This document shows positions 10,292 through 18,880 of a stretch of 64,000 bases of DNA, one piece after another. Numbering within the stretch: the stretch's first letter is position 1; every line of letters starts with the position of its first letter. The notes under the pieces were generated by a model. That model ran no database searches. It was not told the origin of the DNA and saw only the letters and a program-made list of their open reading frames with translations. The DNA is from Lentisphaerota bacterium (GTDB lineage Bacteria > Verrucomicrobiota > Lentisphaeria > Oligosphaerales > JABHEG01). Position numbers and translations under genes: made by a program. Location: positions 1-64,000 of the forward strand of contig JABHEG010000042.1 in NCBI GenBank assembly GCA_018676675.1. The letters are read 5' to 3'.

Positions 10292-11692
10292 TCACTGCAA
10301 GGCCTTTCGTCGACCTATTTCCTCCAATGAACGTTCGGTGCGGGGGCCATAGCCGCGAGCAGCAGCCCGCTGCTTTTCAGGCGGCGGGACATGCCCTTTG
10401 AGCAGGGGAGACTCCGTTGCTGTCATCATGTCTTGTAGCCGACAGCGCATGTTCTGCAGCACTGCTTCCGCGGCTGCGTTCCCTGCCAAGTTGGTTCGCT
10501 CCATGGGATCATTCTCTAGATCATATAGCTCTTCCTTCTCAGGGAGAGGACAGGTCCCATCGGGTGCAAGCGCTTGCCAGGTGGGGCTGGTGAGGACATC
10601 AAAGTCATCCACACGGATCCAGCGTCCCGCGGCGAAGGTGGAACGCATCTCCGGGTCCACTCCCACGGCCTCTTGATCGTCTACCGCAAAGGACCGGATG
10701 TACTTGTGGGTAGCTGTCCGCACATAGTGCATGGGATCATAGGCCACGTCGTAGAAGAGCGCCCCGTCCACGGATTCCCGCTCCCGGTATGCTTCCCCCT
10801 TGAGAAGGGGCGCAAAACTGCGGCCTGCCAGACCCGCCAGCGGGCTCCCTCCGGCCAGTTCAATCAGGGACGGGCACACATCCATATTGCTCACGAGTTG
10901 ATCGTGACGCGTGCCTCCCTCCACATGTCCGGGCCAGTGCAAAATCAGTGGCACATGGATCCCCGGGTCGTAGAGAGTGGCCTTGGCGCCAGGGAATGCT
11001 GCTCCGTGGTCTGTGGTGAAGATGAGTAACGTGTTTTTCCCCAACCCGGTTTCTTCCAAGGTCTGACGGACCGTGTCTACTGCGGCATCAAGTTCGGATA
11101 TGTCATGGTGGAAACGGGCCAGATCCCGGCGCACCTCCGGCTTGTCCGGCAACCACGGGGGCACGTCCACATCAGCGGCAGAAAACGATGACTTTTCGGC
11201 GTCAGCCCATCGGCGGTGGACATGACTGAAGCCGGCACATGCAAACCACGGTTGTTCATCGCTGTCTTCCTTTTTCCTTAGGAACGCGCAGATATCCCGG
11301 CATACCACATCCGCCCGAATGCTGCCATCCCGGTGCGTGTGCTGGTAGCCCAACGCCTCTGCCGGTTCGCTGGTCTCATGCTGAAACCCGAATTGGTGGG
11401 TGGCGTAGCCCAAGTCGCGCAGACGTTCCGCCAGGTGAGGGACTCGCAACGACCAACCGAAGTTGGACAACCCCATCAAGCCGTTCTGATGGGGCATTAA
11501 TCCGGTGAAGAGGCACCCCCGACTGGGCGAACACTCAGGGGATGGCGTGAAACAATGGGTGAAGACGACCCCCTCTTTCGCCATGCGATCGATCGAGGGA
11601 CTGTGGACGCTGGGATGACCGTAGCATCCCAGGAAGTCTCCAAGGTCGTGCGGAAGAAGAATCAGGATGTTCGGTCGATTCGGCGTTGACAT
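10292..11692 (-). CDS. Formylglycine sulfatase (sulfamidase-like)
   Basis: A 466-residue type I sulfatase without a signal peptide, so probably cytoplasmic. The metal-binding N-terminal motif is HDLG (residues 15-18) instead of the usual DD. The catalytic C-x-P-x-R motif is CSPSR with C54 as the predicted formylglycine, and a TDHGAAFPGAK motif follows near residue 240. The HDLG variant is frequent in N-sulfoglucosamine sulfohydrolase-like PVC sulfatases, but the substrate cannot be read from sequence. GGGAG lies 6 bp before the ATG at 11692. It is divergent from the Gfo/Idh/MocA gene and leads a minus-strand run that continues through the ceramidase-like, FAD and GH-A-like genes. Confidence 0.93.
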   Translation of the reverse strand: MSTPNRPNILILLPHDLGDFLGCYGHPSVHSPSIDRMAKEGVVFTHCFTPSPECSPSRGCLFTGLMPHQNGLMGLSNFGWSLRVPHLAERLRDLGYATHQFGFQHETSEPAEALGYQHTHRDGSIRADVVCRDICAFLRKKEDSDEQPWFACAGFSHVHRRWADAEKSSFSAADVDVPPWLPDKPEVRRDLARFHHDISELDAAVDTVRQTLEETGLGKNTLLIFTTDHGAAFPGAKATLYDPGIHVPLILHWPGHVEGGTRHDQLVSNMDVCPSLIELAGGSPLAGLAGRSFAPLLKGEAYRERESVDGALFYDVAYDPMHYVRTATHKYIRSFAVDDQEAVGVDPEMRSTFAAGRWIRVDDFDVLTSPTWQALAPDGTCPLPEKEELYDLENDPMERTNLAGNAAAEAVLQNMRCRLQDMMTATESPLLKGHVPPPEKQRAAARGYGPRTERSLEEIGRRKALQ

Positions 11693-12007
11693 CTCATGCT
11701 CCCGCTGTGGCTGAGGGCTGTGGTCCATCGCCCGGAGGCGGGGCGTTCGTGGCTTGATCTGCACGCTCGCACATCTGCATGGCCACCGATGGGGTGGCAT
11801 GGCGGCGCTTCTGCCAACATAGTGTCATCCTGGTGGCTTTCACCCGCGTGGGAGGCGCCCCACTGTTCTCGGGGCTCGGAGCCGGATTGCCCCCCGGATT
11901 TCGCTACTTCCCCAGCCGGGCAACAACCCGCTGACCATCGAGAAACTCGGAGACCCGGACTGCGCTGGCGGGGCTTCGTGAGCTCAGAAGAGGAAAGGGA
12001 TGAAGCA
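11693..12007. other. Divergent intergenic region, sulfatase / dehydrogenase
   Basis: This 315-bp gap separates two divergent genes. Ribosome-binding sites sit at both ends (GGGAG for the sulfatase, GAGGAAAGGG before the dehydrogenase ATG). I found no convincing promoter pair, operator palindrome or small gene. The open frames that cross it are codon-phase extensions of the flanking genes. Confidence 0.6.
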
Positions 12008-13063
12008 ATGGGTGAGGTGAGATGGCTGTTGGTAGGTGCGGGCGACATCGCCGGCAAGCGCGTTGCCCCGGCGCTGACAACCGCGCGGCACTCCCGGCTC
12101 GTTGCGGTCTGTGACATCGACCCTGAGCGCGCCTCGGAGTTGGCGGCGCGGCACGATGTCGGGGCCGTCTACTCGGACTTCGCCCGGGCGCTGAGCGGAA
12201 GCGAGGCCGACACCGTCTACGTCGCGACCCCGCAGTCCACCCACATCGAGCTGAGCCTGCAGGCCCTCGCGGCCGGGAAGCACCTGCTGTGCGAGAAACC
12301 CCTTGGACTGAACGGGGCGGAATGCCTGAGGCTATTGGCGGCCGCACGCACCTCGGACAGAGTGATCAGTTGCTCCAATTATCGCCGGCTCTCCGGACAG
12401 TACAGACTTACCGAAACAATGCTGGCGAGGCAACAGATCGGGGACCTGGTCGGCGGCTGGGCCGTCTATTCCAGCCCCTTCTACCATCCCGGCAACGCCC
12501 CGATCAGCAAAGCCCTCGGGCACAGTAGGATCAAGGAACAGGGCTACTACCTGATCGACATCGTGCACGGCTTTTTCGGCATGCCGTCGGGCGCGATGGC
12601 ACAGGCAAGCACCATCGACTCCGTGGCCCGGAACGACGTCGAGGATCTGTCCACAGTAGTCCTGACCTTCCCCGGGGGCGAGATCTTCACCATCGTGTTC
12701 AACAGCAACTCTCCGGGAGTACGGCACGAGATGGAGTTCTTCGGTTCGTCGGGGCGCATCCATTGGCCCGAATGGCCGCCGTACGGCAACGGTCCCGTGG
12801 TCAAAATCACCCGCGCCGGCACGGAGAAGACCGAGGTCCCGGCCTGCGAGAACTGGCATCTGCCGATGATCGAGGACTATGTTGACGCACGGCTCTGCGG
12901 ACGCTCGCCGGTGTGTACGCTGGAGAGTGCCGTGAAAACTGAACTCATCACCGATGCTATCTTCCGGTCGATCGAGAGCGGGAAGGTAGAGGCAGTGGAT
13001 CGAATTCCGCTGGACCTGCGTTCGGGGCCGAGCGCTCCCAACGATGGTTCCGCCGGACAGTGA
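12008..13063 (+). CDS. Gfo/Idh/MocA family NAD(P)-dependent oxidoreductase
   Basis: A 351-residue cytoplasmic dehydrogenase. The N-terminal Rossmann fold opens with WLLVGAGDIAGKRVAPAL (G-x-G-x-x-G), followed by the family signature CEKPLGLNGAE near residue 95, whose Lys is the conserved catalytic-site Lys-Pro motif. The C-terminal alpha/beta domain carries HSRIKEQGYYLIDIVHGFFG, with the His/Asp region typical of the family. Such enzymes oxidise or reduce hydroxyl groups on sugars or inositols with NAD(H). The ATG at 12008 follows GAGGAAAGGG at good spacing; the open frame extends upstream but has no protein-like content there. The next gene starts 100 bp downstream on the same strand, so the two probably form a transcript. 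Confidence 0.92.
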   Translation: MGEVRWLLVGAGDIAGKRVAPALTTARHSRLVAVCDIDPERASELAARHDVGAVYSDFARALSGSEADTVYVATPQSTHIELSLQALAAGKHLLCEKPLGLNGAECLRLLAAARTSDRVISCSNYRRLSGQYRLTETMLARQQIGDLVGGWAVYSSPFYHPGNAPISKALGHSRIKEQGYYLIDIVHGFFGMPSGAMAQASTIDSVARNDVEDLSTVVLTFPGGEIFTIVFNSNSPGVRHEMEFFGSSGRIHWPEWPPYGNGPVVKITRAGTEKTEVPACENWHLPMIEDYVDARLCGRSPVCTLESAVKTELITDAIFRSIESGKVEAVDRIPLDLRSGPSAPNDGSAGQ

Positions 13064-13163
13064 CTGCTTTTGGGAAATCTGTGATCGGGGTGAGAAGAGC
13101 GCCACCGGGGCTGCCCGGAGCATTCCAGACAGAGTCCTCCCCGAACTGAATGCGAGGTCTGAA

Positions 13164-15416
13164 ATGGAAGAGGATATCAAGCGTCTGGCCTATCTGCGCT
13201 CCCTCGAATTGTGGTTCAAGGCCAGTGAGAAGTACCTCTATCAGCCCCCGGACCGGCCGGATCTGCTGTGTTACGGTTCCGGCTTTGACAGTTGGGGCGT
13301 GCAGACACAGCAGAAGGCTTTGGCGGCCTACGGCGTCGCCGCCGCCGATCCGGATTTTGATCCGGAACGGGCTGGCAGTTCACGGGACGAGTTGTCAGAT
13401 CGATTCCGGAAGATGGTGCGATTCAACCTGGAATCGCACGCGACCGGTTCCTGCCGATGCCTCGACAACCATTCCTGGGGCAACACTTGGATCAGCGGGT
13501 TGGGTTTAGAGCGGATGGCCCACGCCATCGAGGCCCTGGAAGGAGACTTGGCGTCGGCCGACCGGGACTCACTGCGCCGAGTTCTGTTGTCGGAGAGCGA
13601 TTGGTTGACCGACGACTATGAGATCGCCGGCGACCCGGACGGCAGAACCGGCAAGAACCGTCCGGAGAGCAATCTCTGGAACGGCGCGCTGCTTTGCCGA
13701 ACCGCCGTCAAATACCCGGACGCCTCCCGGGCAGCCGAGTACTGGGAGCGAGGCGTCTCTTTCCTCGTCAACTCGATCTCCGTTCCAGCTGATGCCGAGT
13801 CGGAAGAGATCGTCGACGGCAAGACGCTGGCCGAGCGCCATATTGGGGCCAATTTCTTCCCCAGTTTCTCTCTGGATCACCATTCCTACCTCAACGTCGG
13901 CTACATGGTGACCTGCCTGTCCAACGTGGCGATGGCTCATTTCTGGTTCAAGAATCGTGGCGTCAAGCCCCCGGAAGCCTTGTATCTGCATGTCGCCGAA
14001 CTGTGGCGCCTGGTCAAGACCTGCCTCTTCCCGGACGGTCGGTTCTGGCGGATCGGCGGCGACACCCGGGTGCGTTACTGCTTCTGTCAAGACTTCTTGA
14101 TCCCGGCCTTGCTCTTTGTCCGGGACTACTTGGGTGACCCCGATGCGACCGCTTTGGAGGCGGGCTGGCTGGCCCAAGTGGACGCCGAACAGCAGACCAC
14201 TCCGGATGGCTCCTATCTGGGCGGCCGCCTGGCGGAACTGCCCCACCATTCGCCGCTCTATTACACCAGGATGGAGAGCGACCGGGCGCTCGCGGCGTCG
14301 ATGGGCGCTTATTGGCGACGGATTTACGGCGGTTTCCGCGGTTGTCCGATTTCGGACCGAGATCTCAGTGTCTTGCCGGACTGGTCCGAGACGTTTCACG
14401 GCGCTTGCCTGGTCCGCGGCGAAAGACGCCTCGCCTCAAGGGTCTGGCGGGCGGGAGGCGGGGCCACCGCGAACACCTGCGTCCCGGTCTCCCGGAGCGA
14501 TATGGCTGAATGGAACGGCAACATGAGTGGCGAGATCGTCGGCCTGGGTTCCTGGCATGTGGCCAAACTGGGGAACCATCGGGAATGGACCTTCCCCGGC
14601 GGTTTCCTGACCATCGGCGACTTTGTTGTCCACGGAGGCGGTCACATGGAGGGTCAGGTGGAAGAGGACCTGGCCCGGCAATGGCAAGTCCAGTGCGCCC
14701 TGCCGGACGACGCCACCGTGATCGGCCTGCAATACGCCAAAACTCTCCGCCGCGCCTACCTAAAGAGCGTCAAAGGCCTCAGGCTTCTGGTGCCCAACGA
14801 CATCTTCAACCAGAATCACCGGACGTACGTTGTCGGGAGCGAGGAGTTCTCTCTGACGGGACCGTCGGTGCGGGAGGAAATCCTCCAGAACGGGACAAGC
14901 TGGCTTAACATCGACGACTGTCTCGGCGTGGTTGGGCTCTACGGCGCGGACCAGCTCTCGATCCTCCGCCCCGGTTGCCGCAACATCGCGATCAACTCCA
15001 AGGTCGGTGAATGCGTCGGCGGCCTTCACGCCGAGGAAATCTGCTACCCCATCCATCTTGGCGTTAAGGACTACGACTGCGGCGCCATCCTCTACGATGT
15101 CGGTTTTGCCGTGATCGTCGGCGCCGGACCGGACGAGACCGCGAATTTCAGCTGGAAAGTACTGGAAAACGCCCCTGGTATCGGGGTCCGCGCTCTCGAA
15201 ATCACCGGCGCCGACCGGAAGCGCTACCTTCTGGTCGCGAATCTTGCAGACCAGACCGCCGACGTCGGGATCGCTCTGGAGCCGGGGTTGACCGCCGTCA
15301 GCTTGGCCGGCGGCGAAGACTTTGCTGTCGACGCCGGGGGAGGCCTGACGTGCTCCTGCGCCGCGAACACGACAGACTTGTTCCTGTTGACAGAGGCACA
15401 TGGGATCAAGAAATAG
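13164..15416 (+). CDS. Unrecognised protein, alpha/alpha-toroid plus beta-sandwich
   Basis: A 750-residue protein without a signal peptide. Residues about 1-430 are rich in predicted helices with aromatic-rich loops (LDNHSWGNTWISGLGLERM, LDHHSYLNVGYM, RYCFCQDFLIPALLF), a pattern seen in (alpha/alpha)n-toroid polysaccharide lyases and hydrolases. The remaining 320 residues are beta-rich, as in the heparinase/alginate-lyase type C-terminal sheet. I do not recognise the family from sequence, and no catalytic Tyr/His pair can be assigned with certainty. The start is the ATG after GAGG at 13153-13157; upstream in-frame codons are not protein-like. The position behind a Gfo/Idh/MocA gene and between glycosidases suggests a sugar-polymer role in the cytoplasm. 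Confidence 0.75.
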   Translation: MEEDIKRLAYLRSLELWFKASEKYLYQPPDRPDLLCYGSGFDSWGVQTQQKALAAYGVAAADPDFDPERAGSSRDELSDRFRKMVRFNLESHATGSCRCLDNHSWGNTWISGLGLERMAHAIEALEGDLASADRDSLRRVLLSESDWLTDDYEIAGDPDGRTGKNRPESNLWNGALLCRTAVKYPDASRAAEYWERGVSFLVNSISVPADAESEEIVDGKTLAERHIGANFFPSFSLDHHSYLNVGYMVTCLSNVAMAHFWFKNRGVKPPEALYLHVAELWRLVKTCLFPDGRFWRIGGDTRVRYCFCQDFLIPALLFVRDYLGDPDATALEAGWLAQVDAEQQTTPDGSYLGGRLAELPHHSPLYYTRMESDRALAASMGAYWRRIYGGFRGCPISDRDLSVLPDWSETFHGACLVRGERRLASRVWRAGGGATANTCVPVSRSDMAEWNGNMSGEIVGLGSWHVAKLGNHREWTFPGGFLTIGDFVVHGGGHMEGQVEEDLARQWQVQCALPDDATVIGLQYAKTLRRAYLKSVKGLRLLVPNDIFNQNHRTYVVGSEEFSLTGPSVREEILQNGTSWLNIDDCLGVVGLYGADQLSILRPGCRNIAINSKVGECVGGLHAEEICYPIHLGVKDYDCGAILYDVGFAVIVGAGPDETANFSWKVLENAPGIGVRALEITGADRKRYLLVANLADQTADVGIALEPGLTAVSLAGGEDFAVDAGGGLTCSCAANTTDLFLLTEAHGIKK

Positions 15417-15442
15417 AGCTGCCGCCCGGGTTCCAGCTCTAT
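15413..15442. terminator. Perfect inverted repeat at convergent gene ends
   Basis: ATAGAGCTG at 15413-15421 and CAGCTCTAT at 15434-15442 form a perfect 9-bp stem around a 12-base GC-rich loop. The repeat contains the stop codons of both convergent genes (TAG on plus at 15414-15416; TAG on minus read from 15441 to 15439). No T-tract follows on either side, so a bidirectional terminator is likely but not classical. Confidence 0.5.
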
Positions 15443-18400
15443 CGCGAGTTGACGTGGTTTCCCTCGTTGCGAATCTCGCTGCAGTTCTTGAGCAGGATGG
15501 GGGTGGAGATTTCCGGATCAGCCTTGCCGGGCCCGATGATGTTGTCCGCGACGACCCCACTCACCACATTTCTAAGGTTGATCCCCGCCGCCGGGCCGCG
15601 TTCCCTCGGACTGGTGTACCAGTTGCTGATACGGTTGCCGGTCACGGTGATATTGCGGGCCATCGCACCCTTGCCGTTGGTGTAGACTTTGATCGCATCC
15701 CAGAAGGTGTTGCGGAAGGTATTGTTGCGGATCACCGTGTCCCGGGGGAGCGGCCCTTCGTAGAAGCTGCCGATCTCGTTGTTGAGTGAGACGCCATGGC
15801 CGCCAACGCCGTCTACGAGGTTGTTTTCGAAGAGCCCTCCGCTGGTGCGGGCCAACAGGGCGTGCCGGCGCTGGGCCAGAAAGACGTTGTTTCGGACGAT
15901 GTAGTCCTTGCCCGAGGCATCGATGTTGTATAGGCCGGTGAAGGTGAGTTTCTCCCGCCCGCCTGGGAAGAGATTGCCTCCTCGGTGGATTCCCAAGCCG
16001 GGAATGGGTTTGCTCAGGGCAATGATGTTCCACCGACCGCGCATTCCCTTCGGCGTGGGCTGCTTCTCGACGGATTGGACGACCAAGCCGTCAACGATCG
16101 TCCCCGGTCGCGGCGTGTAGGCCATGAGCGTGTCGCCGGGACGGGGCGAGAACGCTACTTCAGCGATCAGATATCGGTTGTTGCCGAGCTCCTCCCTCAC
16201 CCAGTAGGGGCAGACTGAGATGTTGATAGCATCATCAAGCATTCCCTCAAAAAGCCCGTCTTCGATGATCGGCCCAACAGCATTGTGTTTGGCGTGGAAG
16301 CCGTCCTTCGGCGTGGTGATGAGTCGGTCGGTCCCCGGCCTGAAGGTGATTTTCACGCCTTTGATGTGAATGCGGCCACGGTTGTCGCTGAGCGAGTGGG
16401 TCATGCCGTACTTGCCCGTATAGATCGTGTTGTCCTCAAGGCGACAGTTTCTGCTTCGGTTGACCTGGAAACTCGCCCCGTGTCCGCCGTACTTGATGGT
16501 GATGACAAATCGGTCGCCGGGGTTGAGTTCCCGTGCATGTTTGCGGTAGGCGTCTTTGAGCTGCACGCGCAGCAGGCTTGTGCCTTCGTCAGCAGTCGTG
16601 ACATTCTGGATGAAGAAATGCATCACCGCTTCGGGTTTGCGTTTGCGCTCCACGGGATCGATGCAGACGCCCCAGCCCCAGTCCGGTTTTGCTTTGCCGA
16701 TGCGATCATAGACCTCAAGCGGATTGTCGTAACCATCGTGAACCCGCAGCTGAAACACGCCCTCTTCCGGGTCCACTTTGATGATGGTGCCTTGAGTGAA
16801 GGGGAGCGGATCGCAGTCGATCACGAAGCCGCGTACTGTGACACCCTCGCATTCTTCGAGTTTGACGATGTTGTTCCACGGGTTGTTGATGAGCTCTGCC
16901 CCATTGCCTTCAATGGTGAGGCCTTTCACGCCCTTGAGCGCGATGTGGTAATCCACCTTGGCACGGCCCAGCCGGTAGCGCCGACTCTCGAAGACCACTT
17001 TGGTGCCGGGCGCCGCGGCGACGGCCGCCGCAACAGCCTTGCGGATCGCCGGCCCGTCGTCGGTTGTCCCATCGCCTTTCGCCCCGAAGTCGGCGACGGG
17101 GAATTCCCTGATGTTGTCCTCGGCAATCGTGCAATCCGCAAGAGAAACCAATTCAGTAGGATCATCAACGACATTTGCGCCGTTCCTGAACTGATTACCC
17201 CGCCAGGTCAACCCATCCACGCCTCTGACCCGGACGGCTCCGCCTCGTCCCGTCTCAAAGACGTTATCGCGGATCTGGACATGCTGCGCATCGCACTGGC
17301 CGTCGGCCAGCTTGTGCGGGCTGGTAAATGCGATGCATCGATTGCCCGGGCAGACAAACGTGTTGTCAATGATGCGGATATTCCGAAGTCGTGCATATTC
17401 CCCCATAGAAGGATAGAGAGTCACACCGAGAACGCCGCCGGCTGAGCAGTCGATCCGGTTGTCGTGAATCGTCATATTCTGCGCCCGCACGAGCATGGCG
17501 TTCCGCATGCAAGGCACCATGGTGTTGTTCCGAACGACTGTTGAACGGGTCATCTGCTCCAGATTCATTACCCGGACATCCCCGGAATCCAACCCGTCGA
17601 CCTCCCGGTCGATAGTGACCTGGTGTTCCCGGCGTGGACGGTAGAACGTAACGTCAGTGACGATGCCCACACCAAGGACCTTCCCGGCCTTCATATCCAT
17701 GAACTGCAGACGGTCTCCGACGCGGATGGTGTAGTAGTAATAGCGGTTGTCCGTAGTACGCATCGTCATCCGTCTTGGATCGGTCTTCGAGCGAGCCACG
17801 ATGGTCTCCATCAGCGTGCCGACGTTGAGGCAATCGTCTCCAGGCGACTCGACGACACACCCCTCAACCACAAGTCGACCGCGGATACTCATCAGATGCA
17901 GGGCATCCGAACACGTTGAGAGCAGATTCTTCGTACCGGGTTTGCGGACAATATTGACGTTGCGGAGGACAATATCACCGGGCATGTCGGAGACGCGGAT
18001 GCCGCCGTTCAACGACCCCACGATGGTGATGTCCTCCAGCGTCAGGTTCTCGACCCGGTCAGCCGCGATCTGCGCATAGATGCTCGCCGACTTGTCCTTG
18101 GTTGCTTTGACCGATGCAGGCAGGCTTGCCTTGTTGTGCCCATAGGTAATCCAGTTGCCAACGGCGACACCCGGGAAGCGCTTTATGTAATCATCTTTGA
18201 CGAAGAAGCGGTACACGCCTTCTGACACCTTGCGGATGTTCTTGATGTAGAGGTGGTCGCTCCCCATCCCCGTGTTCCGCGCTTCGCCGCCTGCTTCGAA
18301 GACGATCATGTGGCGGCCGCCGCCACCCCAGGCACGGTGCTTGTTGGCCTTCAGGAACGACTCGACCGGCGGCGCCGGGTAGCCTTCCATGACCTTCACG

Positions 18401-18834
18401 TCCATGCTTGCGCTCTTGTCCAAGGCAATGACTTCGCCCTGGGTGACGCGGGGTGCCGTCACGTCAAGGGTCAATCCACGCACCGTGATATTCCTGCCGC
18501 CGCTGAAGTGGAAACAGAGGTTGGCGTCGGAGCAAACCAAGGTGGCGCCGTTCCCCTCGATCACGAGATCATTGAAGTCCTCCATCACGAAATAGTGCCA
18601 GGCCTTGGGGTTGTCCCCGAGCAGGTAGCGCTTCTTCTCGAATACCACCGTGGCGGGTCCGCCGCGCTTCTTCGCCGCATCGAAGGCTCTCCGAATCGCG
18701 GGACCGTCGTCTGTCCTGCCGTCGCCCAGCGCCCCGTGATCCGCGACCTTGAGCAGCGTCATCGATTCGGCTCCCTCGGAGCTCGCCGCACATGCGGCAA
18801 TGATACACACGGCAATCAGACCAGAATAGTTCAC
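15439..18834 (-). CDS. Tandem double right-handed beta-helix protein, GH110-like
   Basis: A 1131-residue exported protein made of two homologous halves. Each half begins with a pectate-lyase-3 type entry (VADHGALGDGRTDDGPAIR near residue 28; VADFGAKGDGTTDDGPAIR near 585) and has the TQG motif after a D-x-x-x-P-like segment. A double Asp occurs in each: D333-D334 in SPGDDCLN and D867-D868 in EGMLDDAINIS. These resemble the GH110 active-site loop, but the family call is inferred. The start is read as GTG at 18834: it has GGAG 8 bp upstream and gives a signal peptide (LIAVCIIAACAASSEGAES). The first in-frame ATG far upstream would overlap the DUF4838 gene, and a later ATG would remove the signal. 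It lies 46 bp behind the DUF4838 gene. Confidence 0.8.
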   Translation of the reverse strand: MNYSGLIAVCIIAACAASSEGAESMTLLKVADHGALGDGRTDDGPAIRRAFDAAKKRGGPATVVFEKKRYLLGDNPKAWHYFVMEDFNDLVIEGNGATLVCSDANLCFHFSGGRNITVRGLTLDVTAPRVTQGEVIALDKSASMDVKVMEGYPAPPVESFLKANKHRAWGGGGRHMIVFEAGGEARNTGMGSDHLYIKNIRKVSEGVYRFFVKDDYIKRFPGVAVGNWITYGHNKASLPASVKATKDKSASIYAQIAADRVENLTLEDITIVGSLNGGIRVSDMPGDIVLRNVNIVRKPGTKNLLSTCSDALHLMSIRGRLVVEGCVVESPGDDCLNVGTLMETIVARSKTDPRRMTMRTTDNRYYYYTIRVGDRLQFMDMKAGKVLGVGIVTDVTFYRPRREHQVTIDREVDGLDSGDVRVMNLEQMTRSTVVRNNTMVPCMRNAMLVRAQNMTIHDNRIDCSAGGVLGVTLYPSMGEYARLRNIRIIDNTFVCPGNRCIAFTSPHKLADGQCDAQHVQIRDNVFETGRGGAVRVRGVDGLTWRGNQFRNGANVVDDPTELVSLADCTIAEDNIREFPVADFGAKGDGTTDDGPAIRKAVAAAVAAAPGTKVVFESRRYRLGRAKVDYHIALKGVKGLTIEGNGAELINNPWNNIVKLEECEGVTVRGFVIDCDPLPFTQGTIIKVDPEEGVFQLRVHDGYDNPLEVYDRIGKAKPDWGWGVCIDPVERKRKPEAVMHFFIQNVTTADEGTSLLRVQLKDAYRKHARELNPGDRFVITIKYGGHGASFQVNRSRNCRLEDNTIYTGKYGMTHSLSDNRGRIHIKGVKITFRPGTDRLITTPKDGFHAKHNAVGPIIEDGLFEGMLDDAINISVCPYWVREELGNNRYLIAEVAFSPRPGDTLMAYTPRPGTIVDGLVVQSVEKQPTPKGMRGRWNIIALSKPIPGLGIHRGGNLFPGGREKLTFTGLYNIDASGKDYIVRNNVFLAQRRHALLARTSGGLFENNLVDGVGGHGVSLNNEIGSFYEGPLPRDTVIRNNTFRNTFWDAIKVYTNGKGAMARNITVTGNRISNWYTSPRERGPAAGINLRNVVSGVVADNIIGPGKADPEISTPILLKNCSEIRNEGNHVNSR

Positions 18835-18880
18835 AATAACGGCTCCGTTGAACCGGTGTACCTGGGAGCGGTTTCCCCGA

